A stretch of 64,000 nt of DNA. Source: Rhytidiadelphus loreus. Taxonomy: Eukaryota; Streptophyta; Bryopsida; Hypnales; Hylocomiaceae. Numbering within the stretch: the first letter of the stretch is position 1; the number at the start of each line of letters is the position of its first letter. Positions 22,865 through 34,879 of the stretch are shown piece by piece. Made by a program: the position numbers and the translations under genes. The notes below the pieces were generated by a model that saw nothing but the letters and a program-made list of their open reading frames with translations, was not told where the DNA came from and searched no databases. The stretch is taken from positions 49,207,087 through 49,271,086 of the forward strand of contig OX344762.1 in the NCBI GenBank assembly GCA_947034895.1. The letters are read 5' to 3'.

Positions 22865-24475
22865 TGGACTTGGCCTTTTTGAGGTGGGCAACAATTGCAT
22901 TGATTGATTAAATTTTTAGTCCATGCCCAAATTGAATCCAAAAACATAAGCCGTGACCTACACCATTTCAACTTAAAAAAATTCCACAAGGCAGAGTTTA
23001 ATTCGAAATTTGATGAAACTACCGCCATTGGATTTATGATGTAGTCTATTTTTTAGAAATGATTTAAAAAAAATCAAAATTCAGAATAGAAAGCTCAAAA
23101 AAGAGGGGCAACAATCAAAAAATGGTCACTTGGGTCATTAGGGGTTAACACAAGCGATAAACACTTCTTTTGAGAGAACATTTAGCAATATATTTTTCTT
23201 TTATAATGAATGAAATCACCAAGTCCTTACAAATTCTTGAAATAGTTTTTTTTTAAATAATAAATATGCACATTTTGTGTGAATAAGAAAAAGTACACCT
23301 ACTTACTACCACGTGATTGCATTACAATTTACACCCTCTTTTATTCCATATCCTAAATTTACAATATATGTAATTATACTTGTTTTATGAAATTTGAACC
23401 ACGTGGGAAGCAAGGTAGCACAGGCTACGAATTTGAGATGATTTTAGGGTTGCCCTCCTCTAACAAATTAATGTGGGGCACTTGGTATAGACTAGCATTT
23501 GACAATTTAAAAAGAAATCCAACCCAAATCTAAATTCTCTTGAAGAATGACACAATTTGTACAAATATGCTCCACCACAATATGACTCTTTTAAGTGTAG
23601 CAAAGAGCAAAAAAATGTCAATATCGAAGATATTGAATTGTTGCCATGTTTAAAAACATTTTTTGTAGTAGTTTGTTCATATCTTCTAAATGAAATCCAC
23701 ACACATATGCATGCATAGTAATACTCCGTGTTTTTTCTAAATAATACTAGTCTTTCCTATGTAAAACACAAAGGAAACACTAATATTATTTAGAAATAGA
23801 GGGAGTAAATAACATGTGCATTTGACCCATGTCCCATAGAATTTTCATTTTCTGATTGAAATGGATTAGTATACCATATGTAAATTATACTAGAGGTACC
23901 AAAGATATGTGATAATGTATGCATATGTATTGTTACCATGTTTACATATATCCATATTTATATTCTTCCCATATTTGTATATAGTAAATTATATATCATA
24001 TGAAATGTGACACGGGACACATGACTAACATTTAGGGGGTTATAGTCATGTAATAACCCATTAATACTTCAGAATTGGCCTACAATTTTTGATACAATAC
24101 ATTAAATACATTATGTCTGGTAATGAAGTGTTCAATTGAAAACCTAACAATGCAGCAAATTTCCACCAGTTGATTACTATTTGTATCCACAATTTTGTGC
24201 TTTTGCCCCACATCCCATTAGTGTTAGCATTAATGTAAAGGATTCAAGGGTTTCTGAAAGTTGCACATGAGTGAGTGAGCTAGCAAGCTATCCATCCATG
24301 ATTATCCAACTCATACCTTTATTATAGAAACATCAATAAACTTACCGTTCAATCATTGTAAACAAAAAAGTTGGACAATGGATCCCATTAAGGCTCATGC
24401 ATATTGTATTGTACTAAAAAATCATAGGTCATTTTTGGAATGTTCAGGCCTTAAAAGGTCAACATGAATGCATAT
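22865..24475. other. AT-rich spacer
   Basis: No gene is supported. A short inverted repeat near 23725-23810 ('gtgttttttctaaataatactagt' type, followed by 'actaatattatttagaaata') suggests a small MITE-like fragment. Confidence 0.4.
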
Positions 24476-24479
24476 TGTT

Positions 24480-25330
24480 AACACCTAAATAACCAAGGCC
24501 TTTTTTCTGTCAAAAAACACTCAAAACTACCATTTCTATTGCAAGGTGCAAATTTTTTAAAGAATTGTTTTCTATTTTATATTTAACCTTAGGCTCTTGC
24601 ACTAAACTAGTATAAAATTTGTGGTAGATATTTCAAAAACTTTGACTGCATAGATTGCAAGATATCTACATTTGAAGTGAAGAAAACAAGTTTTTTGCAC
24701 CTACTGGGACTATTTTTTTGACTTTGAATCTTTTTAACTTGAAATTTTTGTACTACGAATTTTGAATTAAAAATCTTTATGTTAAAGAATTGAGTTGATA
24801 GTATAGAAAAAAAAATTTAAGTATTAAGTTTTCATTCTCTAAAAAATTATTATGTAGAACTAGGTTTGAGATAGAAGGAAAAAATTAAATCTTTAATAGT
24901 TCTAAGATGGAATTGATACACACTAATTGCAATGGTGAGATTGTTCTAGCAAACAAATCTAACCATGTGGAACTTTTTTTTCAAAAATTATACAAATTGA
25001 GTTAAAACATGAGTCCTGTCAGTTATTTTTTAACAAAGATGCTTGGATTGCTTGAAAAACAAGACTCTCCATAACTTTCTCATCACTAATTCAAATGGAA
25101 TGAATTAAGCCTTCCCTTTTCGAAAAAAGTATTTTCTTTGAGAAATTTAAGAAAATATATATTTATAGATTTTTTGTGATTCTTTTGTGTTGCCCTTGTT
25201 TCGGGTTTCGGGTGACACAACTTTTGGAGAATATAAAAATTATATTCTCCAAAAGCTCACGTGTTTTTTTTATCTTCAAAGTAGCTTCAAAATATCATTT
25301 CAAAAATTGAGATAGTAGGAAACTTGGATT
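24480..25330 (+). repeat. AT-rich dispersed family, copy on plus strand
   Basis: Diagnostic blocks in order are 'cactcaaaactaccatttct', 'aggctcttgcactaaacta', 'gattgcaagatatctac', 'tttttttgactttgaatc', 'aatggtgagattgttctagc' and 'cataactttctcatcacta'. The same blocks in the same order appear inverted at 31950-32790 and partly at 30480-31130. No coding capacity is seen. Confidence 0.7.
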
Positions 25331-25579
25331 AACATGCACTTATGTCCCATATCTCGTGTGAGGTCTCTTTTTTAATAGAAAAAATGGAAAAAATGGATTT
25401 GTATAAGAACTTGAGAGCTTTAGAGTTTTTCTAATGAAAAAATAATGCTACCGGTAGTATCTGTATCCATTTCTATGTAGGACATGAGACAAGCCATGGA
25501 ACAATTTGGTTAGCAATTTGGTTGCATAGTTGTACTCTGTCTTTAGAGTGGATAGTGAGGCAAATCCATTTTGTTTTTT

Positions 25580-26000
25580 TTCTAATTACTTAACCCACCC
25601 ACCCCACCCCCAAATTTTAAATTAAATTTTTTTATATTAAATTTTTTTCTGAACTTCCCCCCTCACCTCCCCCTCTTTGTAATTTCCAAAAGCATGAACT
25701 CTCACAAACAATATGGGATAATCATTTGTTTACCAAGTATGTATTCCAATACGTATCCGTATCAATACCCGTATATGTAGCTCTATCTGTAATCGATTTA
25801 CATCTGTATCCATATTCTATATCCATATCCGTATCGTATTCTGTGTTTGTCTTGTATTCTGTATCCGTATTTGTATTCAAATTTTTTGATCAACGGTTGT
25901 GAGGATGGGTTTGTAATTTTTTTACAAAAAATCAACGGTTCTTGTTTCATTAGCAGGGAGGGGGCGAAGGGGGTTGTTAATTAATGCAAAACCTGTAATC
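25580..26000 (+). repeat. (GTATCC)-rich dispersed element, copy 2
   Basis: This shares with copy 1 the C-rich tract, 'caatatgggata', the degenerate GTATCC/GTATAT hexamers, 'tcaacggttgtgagg' and the terminal G-rich tract. It is less complete, with no tandem duplication. Confidence 0.65.
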
Positions 26001-26104
26001 ACAGTAGATAGTCATACCTAGTCAATGTTACCACAACTAATTTTTTTTAAAAAGAACATGATGTTAATTTTCCCTAAAAAATCAAAATCAAGAGATGGAC
26101 TCTC

Positions 26105-26450
26105 CTTGCTTTAACCCCTAAATATCCAAGGTTTATTTTGAGTTTTTTTCTAGAGTTTATTCAAAACTAAACAAAAAGTACAAGTTTTGATAAGTTTTAT
26201 CAATTTTTAACCCCTAAGGACCATTGCATGTTTGTCATCAAAAACCATTAAAAGGCTTCTATTTCTATTGCACATAGCAAAACAAAATTAAAAAATATAT
26301 TTTTGCAAAAGCTTATTAGTTTGTAGTATCTTGCAGTAGACTAGTATAAGCATGTTTAAAAGAAATTTCAAAACCTTTGACAAAGTAGATTGCAACATAT
26401 TTGCGTTTAATTGAGTGAAAAAAATAAGTTTTTTTGTTCTTTATATGACC
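26105..26450 (+). repeat. AT-rich dispersed family, fragment
   Basis: Contains 'taacccctaaggaccattg', 'ggcttctatttctattgc', 'cttgcagtagactagtata' and 'gattgcaacatatttgcg', matching the 24.5 kb copy. Confidence 0.6.
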
Positions 26451-26994
26451 TAATTATTTATTTTAGTGACGATCCTTAGGTTAAAAATAATTTAGCTAAA
26501 TTTTGAGGTGACTTTGGGATTTATGTACATACATACATATGGTGCATTTTACAACCATGAAGGACCTTTGAAACCACAACTAAAATTAAAATCATGACTA
26601 GAATGATGGAATGAAGTCAAGACAAAAATGGTGGAATAAAGCCAAGACGTAAATAATGGAATTTCAAAGAGTCAAGACTAAAATCACTACAACAACGGTA
26701 GTGTTTTATGACTGCAAAAATATGAATAAGGATGATTGGTGACTACTCGCAGTCATATTCTTGGAGGTCAATACCTTGAGCAAATATGACTACCACTCAT
26801 TTTTGGGCCTTGTACTTCACGAGCGTATATTATACGTCCATTGGAAACACCAAAGTATTTCATAGGGAACGGTAGAGAACTCATTTGAGAATATTGAGTT
26901 ATATTATTAATCATATTTTCATGGTAGTAACATTCTTTTGTTTTTGGGCAACCTAAGAAAAACATGGGCAATCCAAAAAAATATAGACAAGCCA

Positions 26995-27180
26995 TTGTTT
27001 AAAATAATGAAACCTAATCACCACTTTTTAAGGGTTTTGAAATCCTAGCCACCACTTTTTAGGGTTTTGAAACCCTAGCCGTCATTTTTTTAGGGTTCTA
27101 AAACCCTAGCCACCACTTTTTAGGGTTTTGAAATCATAGCCGTCATTTTTTTAGGGTTTTGAAATCCTAGGCACTACTTC
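26995..27180 (+). repeat. Tandem repeats inside element A
   Basis: About six units of 27-35 bp built on 'agccaccactttttaggg' and 'ttttgaaacccta'. An inverted counterpart lies in element B at 55680-55800. Confidence 0.75.
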
Positions 27181-27784
27181 TTTTCACTCTTCTTCCTTAC
27201 CTTTTGTTGTCTCTTGTCTCTTGTTTCTCTAAGTTCACTCTTGTTTCTTAGTTGTTGTGTTTTGTTGCATTTTGAGTTCACTCTTGTTTCTTAATTGTGT
27301 TTTTTTGTTGCATCTTGAGTTACTCTTACTTCTTAGAGTTGTTGTCTTTTGTTGCATCTTCACTCTTGTTTCTTGTTTTTTTCTTCTTACATCTTAATTC
27401 TTTCTTCTTATTTCTTATTTCTTATATTTTGTTCTCTCTTTTTGTTTCTTGTTTCTTTTTGTTGCATCTTAACTCTTTTTGTTGTTTCTTGTTACCTCTT
27501 AGTAGTTGCTCTTTATTGTTTCTTGTGCATCTTAACTTGTATTTGTGACTAATAAATTATAAATGTCATTGAAAGGAGTCACATTCCCTCTTATATATTC
27601 CCTCTCCAATATAATTGTTTCTTGTATATCTTTAAAATCATATGTATTTGTTTTTAACTACATGAAATCTTTTATTCAATTGTTAAATCATTTTAATGTA
27701 TGATTGCAAATTTACTTAGGTATCCTACAACTGTTGTATGATTTGTTCAATTCATTGTTCAAAATACATATCAATAAAAAAATG

Positions 27785-28185
27785 ACTACTTAGAGTCACA
27801 AAATGATTATAATAATTTCCAAAAAATGACTAGGTGCTCTCAATATGATTAAAAAATATGACTGAGAAAAGTCGTTTTACAAATCATCAAAAAATATGAC
27901 TCACCGCAATCATATTTCACATGACTGCAGAATATGACTCACCACAGTCATATTCCATAATAACAAAAAATACGGCTCACCACAGTCATATTTCACGTCA
28001 TGAAAAAATATGACTCAATGCAGTCATATTTTATAGTATTAAAGTATGACTTACCGCAGTCATATTCCACGTCATCAAAAAATATGACTCAACGTAGTCA
28101 TATTCCTCAAAATATGACTGACCACAGTCATATTCCACGTCATCAAAAAATATGACTTAACACAGTCATATTCCATGTAGGATTT
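27785..28185 (+). repeat. Subterminal 'gactcaccgcagtcatattc' repeats in element A
   Basis: About nine units, roughly 40 bp apart, carry 'aaaaaatatgact', 'caccacagtcatattcc' and 'acgtcatc'. This matches the subterminal arrays where CACTA transposases bind. Confidence 0.75.
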
Positions 28186-28452
28186 TTTCATTTACCCGGG
28201 CAGTTCAAGAAAAAGTCAAAGAAAGTCAAAATATACGCCTTGTTGGCATACTATGGCTAATTATGGGTATTTATACTTCACAACTTATATGACTGTCAAT
28301 ATGACTGATGTCTGAAGCGACTGCTTCTAAACGACTGCAGTCAGTCATATTCCGAGTCATCTACAGTGATTTTTGCGCAAGTCATGTTTTTTGATTTTAC
28401 GACTCACTGCAATTGTTTTTTGCAATCATGAAACACTGCTTTTGTTGTAGTG

Positions 28453-30470
28453 TAATTGAAGCCGATAGTGTCTTTTCAATTGAAGGAGTTCAAAAGATTT
28501 GAAGGAACCTTAATTTGAAGTTCATTTAATTTAAAAAATAAAAATTGTAAAACTTTGGAATTTAAAAAAATTATGAGACTTGAAAGGTTCGTGAACCAAC
28601 AAATGGGGTTTGAATCTTGAGGTTCCTATATTGATGAATATAGGGTTTAACATTGGATAGTATATACCTCCACAGTTCACCATAACAAGATCATAGTTGC
28701 CACGACTTCCTTGTCAATTGAAGTTTGAAAACTATCACAATCCTCAAAGGACAAGCCTATTACTACTTTTTCAAAATTCATTTGCCTATGAATGTGATTT
28801 TTTTATTTTTTAGAAATGAGATTACATGTCCTTTTAGTTGTAAAACTTTTGCATTTTATTGTGAAGATTAAAAATTTCCATGTATCTCTGAATAAAAAGT
28901 AAAACAATTTATATCAAATGCAATTGGTACTCAAAAGATATAAATTTTTTTTTGTAGGTTTATAATATAGTGTAAACATCACAATACAGTAGTTTTACTA
29001 TGTCACGCTAAAATTATAAAATTAACACTCATAGTTATAGACCCAAAATTCAAATTGCTATAAAATTCTAATGATAGCCTGTAGCTTGAAACTAGTTTAG
29101 TTAATTTTTGGAGTGATTTGTATCAACAAATATTGGTTCAACTTTGTGGATGAAGAATCCATTTGAAGTCATGACTAAAAAATGGTGAAATGAAGTGAAG
29201 ATGAAATAATAGAATTTTGAAGCCATATGATTAAATTTGATTACAAGTTATTTCAATTGGCTCAATTGAGGGAGTGAAATTTTTTCTAGGGAGAACCAAT
29301 GGAAAACTATGAGATTTAATCAATACCATAGAGAATCATTGGAAACAATAAATATGCTCTAGTAAAAACTATTTTGGTTCAATTAACTCAAATTTGAATA
29401 AACTTTGTTAATATTAAAATTATAAAAAAAGTGAATAAATCAGAATATTTAACTAATTTTCAAATTGAACTATTTCAAACTTAGAAATTAAAAAATTTAA
29501 TGTACAACCTTTAACTTTCCAAATTTATTAATTTAGCAGATTATAATTAAATTTAGTATTTTAATTTTAATTTTTTTTTTCTAGTATAGAATTTAAGGAT
29601 TTTAACTCTTTTATATTTTGAAATTTCATAATAATTATAACTAATGTTGATTTGCAAAGAGAGCAATGGGGCAACACCATAGCAGAAAATGTAATTTGTG
29701 AAATTAATCATTTTAAAAAATTAGAAAAAGAATTAATATTCAAATTAATCAATTGAAGTTTTATGAAGTACTTTCGAATTTTTTTTATTTTCATTTTAGA
29801 AAATTTCAAATTTCAAAAATTCAAAATTTTTAAGATTTTATAACGTTTAACATGTGGATTTTCTTGATAGTAATATAAAGAACATTAAAAACATTGCGTT
29901 GATATAACACCACTCTTGTTGTATTTGCAAAAGATGTAAAAGTTGACTACTTTTGTGGCCTTTTGAGTTTCAAGATAACCTTTCATACTTCTTTGTACAA
30001 CTCAAAACAACCGCATCTTTTTCCTTGTTTATAGGTTGGAAACTTTTGTTGTATCTTGTAGTACGGATGTTATTTAAAATTTCACATTTTTTAGGAAAAT
30101 TTTGAAATTGCTATAAATTTATGAATAAAAATGAAACAATTCATATCAAGTGTAATATATGTTCAAAAAATATGAAATTCTCTCCATAGAAATAGGTTAC
30201 TTAAGTTGTAGAACATTATCATTATGCAATTTTTTTTTATTCCATCATTCAAAAATTAGGAAATCAACAATCCAGAGGTGCAAATTCATTTTTTCAAATT
30301 GTTGGTCAATATTTCAAAAAATATTAGAAGTCAATTCTTCATTGGTATTCTTCAAATACTCATTTGTAATTCTATTTAAAATATATAAAATTATCTAATG
30401 CTTTCTAGGCTCCAATGTCCATTTGAAAATTTCCGTCAATAAGGTCTTCTGACCTTAAAACTAGGCTCTA
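28453..30470. other. Very AT-rich DNA, no gene seen
   Basis: Long A/T runs, with no supported coding region. Confidence 0.45.
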
Positions 30471-30479
30471 AAACTTTTA

Positions 30480-31140
30480 GTCAAATGTCACTACTCGTGT
30501 AGAGAGCAACACAACCTTTGTAAGACTTTGAATCTTCTTAACTTAAATTTTGTGCACTACAAATGTTGATTTTATAATTTTCATATTGAAAAGTCACTTG
30601 AGAGTCAAGGATTAAGAAAAAAAACAATTATTATATAGAAGTAGGTATAAAATTGAAGGAAAAAATTAGTTGTTAATAGCTCTAAGATGGAACTATACAC
30701 TCCACGGTGAAATTGTTCTTCCTAGTAAACAAAACCTTATGGAACTTTTTTTTGGAAAATTATAAAATTGAGTTAAAAAATGACTCCAGTATGTTATTTT
30801 TCCTATTATTGTCCAGAAAAATAATCCAAATCATAAATTTCAAATCACTAATCCAAATGGATCAAATCAAAGTTCTCTATGTAGAAAAATATATAATCTA
30901 TAATAAATAAAATTTTAAAATTTTAATCTTTGGTGTGTGTTTTTTATTTAATTTTTAATGCCCATTGAACTTCATTTTTCACTTAGGGTGGCATAACTTT
31001 TTCTCTCAAGCAAAGATTGAAATGAAAATCATATTCCCTTAAATTAAACTAATATGCTTTTATATCTTCAAAAAAGTTTCAAAAAATTGTGCCAAAAATT
31101 GAGATCATAGGAATTTACCCAAACTTTCATTTGTTTCCTA
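30480..31140 (+). repeat. AT-rich dispersed family, partial copy
   Basis: Shares 'gactttgaatcttcttaact', 'ggtgaaattgttctt', 'cttatggaacttttttt' and 'ataaaattgagttaaaaaat' with the 24.5 kb copy, in the same orientation. Confidence 0.6.
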
Positions 31141-31849
31141 AGGGAACAATGGTCTTTTAGAAGGTACAAAATGTATCCATACAAATTCAAACTAAACTTG
31201 TAACAAATCAAATAGCAAAAAAATCCACAACAATATCACATATGGATTGAAAGATTATAATGTTTAATTACGAGGATATTAAAATAGTGAAAACTATTTG
31301 AAGTCTCTTAGTCCCCTTTTTACATCATATCAAATTTGAAATTGAGGTCATAAACAAAATATGAGGCTAAAAGATGTAACTTGGACATAACATGCATAAC
31401 CACAATTAATTACGGTTTCTCAAATCTACTCTACAATTTTTTTAAATGAGTTTTTAATGTGACTTTTTCTCCAAGATCCAATGTATTTGAGACTCATCTC
31501 CAAGAGCTCGGCACTAAAAGAACAAGATTTGCAATCGAAAAATTACAAACAATTTTTTTCAAATTTGGATTTTTGATGTAAAAAATAAACTTCATGGGTT
31601 ATTTTAACTAGAAATCCTAAGAAAACTAATACTTTGGTAAGATTCTATTTAACTTCAAAGTTTAGTTCATGCTAGAATATAGTATTTTAAGCGTTCAAGG
31701 GTTAATCCTCAAAGGATGCATCGAACACTAAGCATCTAATGGATGACAAGAGAATCCTTTTGTATAGGACAAAAGTGCAAATGTTCATTGTTGAAATTTT
31801 GTGTGAAAAACGAAGGTCTTGTACAATAGTTTGACCTCTAATGAGTGCT

Positions 31850-32795
31850 TCTGGATTGCTTTAATCCCTAAAGGACCATTGTCCCTTCAAGGGACAAATT
31901 TGTTTTCGGGCAGGTACCTACGGGCTGAAATTTTTTCCTAATGTTTTGAAATTTTTTAAGGAAGTAGAAAAGTTGATTAGCTTCGTGGGAATATAATTTT
32001 TTTCAAAATGGGTGCCCGGGAACAATAGTTATGACCAAATAAGCTCAAACGAGGGGACGGCGGGCAGCTCGGGCAGCCAAAAAAAATGGAAAAAAATTTG
32101 AATTTTCTTTTTAATATTATTTTTTCTCTTAGATTATATTTTTTTCTATCTAGAAAGCTTTGATTCATTTCATTTGGATGTGTTATGAGAAAGTTATGGA
32201 CATTCTTGTTATTCAGGCAGTTAGAGCATCTTCTTGAAAAAAATAACTTGTAGGATTCATTTTTGAATGCAATTTTTCAAATTTTTCAAAATTTTTTTTC
32301 TGCATGGTCTGATTTACTTGCTAGAACAATCTCACCATTGGGATTAGTGCATTTTAATTCCATCTAAAATATATGAATATTTTAGATTTTCCTTCTATCT
32401 CATAACTATTTCTACTTAACAATTTTTTTGAGAATGATAATTAATTTAATTTTTTTTTTTTTTCTTACCTAGACTCTCAACTCAATTGTCCACTATAAAA
32501 CTCAAAACTCTATAGTGCAAAAGTTTTAAGTTAAAAATGTTCAAAGTCAAAAAATCTAGTCCCGCAGTGTGCTGAAAAACTTGTTTTTTCCACTTTAAAC
32601 GCAGATATCTTGCAATCTGAGCGGTCAAAAATTCTGAAATTTTTTTCACACACTCTCATACTAGTTAGGTGTAATATCCTACGGTTAGATATGGAAAAAA
32701 ACAATGTTTTAACTTTTTTAGCTCCTTGCTATAGGTATGGCAGTTTTGAGTGTTTTCTGGCAGAAAAAAAGCCTTGGTCCTTTAGGGGTTAAGCA
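31850..32795 (-). repeat. AT-rich dispersed family, inverted copy
   Basis: The reverse complement starts 'taacccctaaaggaccaagg' and runs through 'acactcaaaactgccata', 'taggatattacacctaacta', 'gattgcaagatatctgcg', 'ggtgagattgttctagcaa' and 'gtccataactttctcata'. Together with 24480-25330 it forms inverted arms about 7 kb apart. Confidence 0.7.
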
Positions 32796-33279
32796 AATGA
32801 TTCACATAGTACCAAAAAGACTAATTTCCATTGTAACTAGCCTATCTTTAGGAGGTTAAATTCTAAAATAAAAAAGGAAGTATACATTTTCACGCAAGTT
32901 AGTTGAGAGTTGCAATGAGTTTTCATGAGTTTTCATCCATATTTGGTGTGTTTCGTCCATATACATGGATCATCACTACAAGGGAAAGGAATGCTTTAAG
33001 TGAGTTTTTAAGCATAGTCTGAGTTTTTAAGTGTATTCACGAAATTTTGACACAAGGTGTGAACATGTATCTCCTTTGTGGGAACATAACTTTTTTCCGA
33101 TTGGATGCCTAGATCAAAAGTAATGCAGTTTGAAAAAAATTGGATGGTTTGGGCAATTTGGGCCTTTGTAGAGCATCTTTTGTTGAAAACCTCATTACTT
33201 TTTTTAATTTGGCATATATGTAACTAACAAAATATGACATGAAAATCATCTAAAACAACAAATTTTAGTTCTTAAATCA

Positions 33280-33945
33280 CATTCTCCAAAGAGTCAAACT
33301 TTGCAATTAGCTATGTTGGGGCGACTTCGAGGAAAAAACATTTTCTTCTAACTTTGAGTTCTATTATCTTGCAATCTTTGAATTCAAAGTTCTTGAAAAT
33401 GTTCCCACACTCATATTCCAAATGTTTGTCTCTAACTTTTCATTTTTTGGATTTCAAACAAAAAATTTCTTCATTGCACATGAAATCATCAAAAAATGAC
33501 TAGTGTATTGCTAGTTCATTTAACCTCCTTGCATTGCAAACTAATTTAGAGTAAGCTAGATTCCATATTTGCTTTTGAAATTTTACATATTAAGTGTACC
33601 TAATACGATTTAGAACTCAATGGTAGAGAGATTCAAATTCACCAAGAGCAAAAATATTACTCCAAGAGGGCTCAAAGTCTACGAACTCTATTTCTTGGGA
33701 ATGAAAAGATTTTTTTGTTTTTCTCACTTTAAGAGTTAATATAATCTTTTAATCCAAGTGGTCAAATGGGCTGAAATTTTTTCAACACAGTGTCACAGTA
33801 GTCTACTACACTTTTGTATGGTTGAAGTTCCAAAAAAGAAAAAAAATTATTTTCAATTTTGGGCAATGCACTCGAAAATGGCATTTCAGTTTTGACAATT
33901 TCTCTTCGAAAACACCCCTGGTCCTATAAATGGTTAATTTCTGAC
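33280..33945 (-). repeat. Fragments of the same AT-rich dispersed family
   Basis: Contains 'tatcttgcaatctttgaatt' and, near 33905, 'cccctggtcctataaatgg', a diverged form of the CTAAAGGACCA end. Confidence 0.45.
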
Positions 33946-34214
33946 ACTACCTAAAATAAATGAAATAATAAAACAATTCCGGTCAGTGAGGCATCTGACA
34001 CAGCCTTCGAGGAACCGAATTCAATTATACGACTCTTTTTAATTCTACTGTAAATTAGAAACGTTAATTATACAAAATTATACTGTTAATTACTGTATAC
34101 CGAATTTAATTATACTGTAAATTATGCTTAGGACGTGTTTTAGTTAGTAAATATTATCCTATTCTGGGCGACGAAGAGACTATAATTATAAGTTAGTATG
34201 TTACCATATTTCAT

Positions 34215-34302
34215 GCCAGCTGCAAGCCTACAATTGGTTGAAAGTGGTCAGCGTCTATTGCCAGCTGCAAGCCTACAGTTGGTGAAAATGGTCAGCGCTT
34301 AA
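34215..34302 (+). repeat. Two-copy tandem repeat, about 45 bp unit
   Basis: 'gccagctgcaagcctaca' with 'ttggt' and 'gtcagcg' occurs twice, starting at 34215 and 34260. Confidence 0.85.
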
Positions 34303-34480
34303 TCAGGGGTGGCAGGAAACTTCCAACCAGCTACTGTGGAGATCGTTGACAATCACTCACTCCAGTTTGACACATTCTGGTATCACAAGCTCTCAATTGA
34401 GTCAATTGAGTCAAGTCAGTCGACTAACAAATATTTTCACTAAGCTAGTGTGCTCTAAAAGCGACCATATAATGAATCTA

Positions 34481-34521
34481 ACATGAGATTAGGGTACACA
34501 TGAGATTAGGGTACACATGAG
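34481..34521 (+). repeat. 17-bp tandem repeat
   Basis: 'acatgagattagggtac' occurs twice in perfect tandem, plus a partial third copy. Confidence 0.9.
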
Positions 34522-34659
34522 TGAAGCTACTCTATACAAATATTTCAATATTTCTCACCTCATTGGTTGAAACGTTGTGAAATTTGTTTTGTGCACATAA
34601 CCATATTGAGGGCTTTTTGACAACACTAAGCGTGCCCTTGTTGGCCCAATGATGCTAGT

Positions 34660-34875
34660 GTGAGCATGAAAATGTGAACATGTGAGCCTTGAACATATGC
34701 CTATAAGTAAATATCCTAAAACCATTGAAGGTGCTTATAACATAAACACCTATAATATACATATTTATAATATAGTTACACTATAATCATAGAAGGTTTT
34801 TATAATATAGACACCTATATCATAGGTATATAGTCTTTTAGGTTTATGGGCTCGTACTCCTAGACTCACATAAAA
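34660..34875. repeat. CCTATAA-type repeat, second locus
   Basis: This resembles 22060-22860: 'accattgaaggtgcttataa', 'acacctataatatacat', 'ataatcatagaaggt', then 'tttatgggctcgtactccta'. Confidence 0.65.
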
Positions 34876-34879
34876 GCAA

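Larger units (their letters stand above)
26685..28452. mobile_element. CACTA-like non-autonomous DNA transposon (element A)
   Basis: The left end, CACTACAACAACGGTAGTG followed by ttttatgactgc, is matched in inverse orientation by the right end, whose reverse complement is CACTACAACAAAAGCAGTG followed by tttcatgattgc. The CACTA start and long subterminal repeats are typical of plant CACTA (En/Spm) elements. The internal structure is a tandem block of 'tagggttttgaaa..ct' units (26995-27180), a pyrimidine-rich tract (27175-27540), and many 'tatgactcaccgcagtcata' units (27785-28180). There is no transposase, so it is non-autonomous. The flanking triplets (aat/taa) do not give a clean 3-bp target duplication. 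Confidence 0.8.

Noticed and set aside
27297..27552. Two open frames rich in Phe, Leu and Ser
   Set aside because: They lie in the pyrimidine-rich tract of the CACTA-like element; hydrophobic composition follows from T/C runs.
27785..28185. Regular repeats that could suggest a CRISPR array
   Set aside because: The repeats are diverged, the spacers are not unique, the block lies inside inverted transposon ends, and the DNA is plant nuclear.
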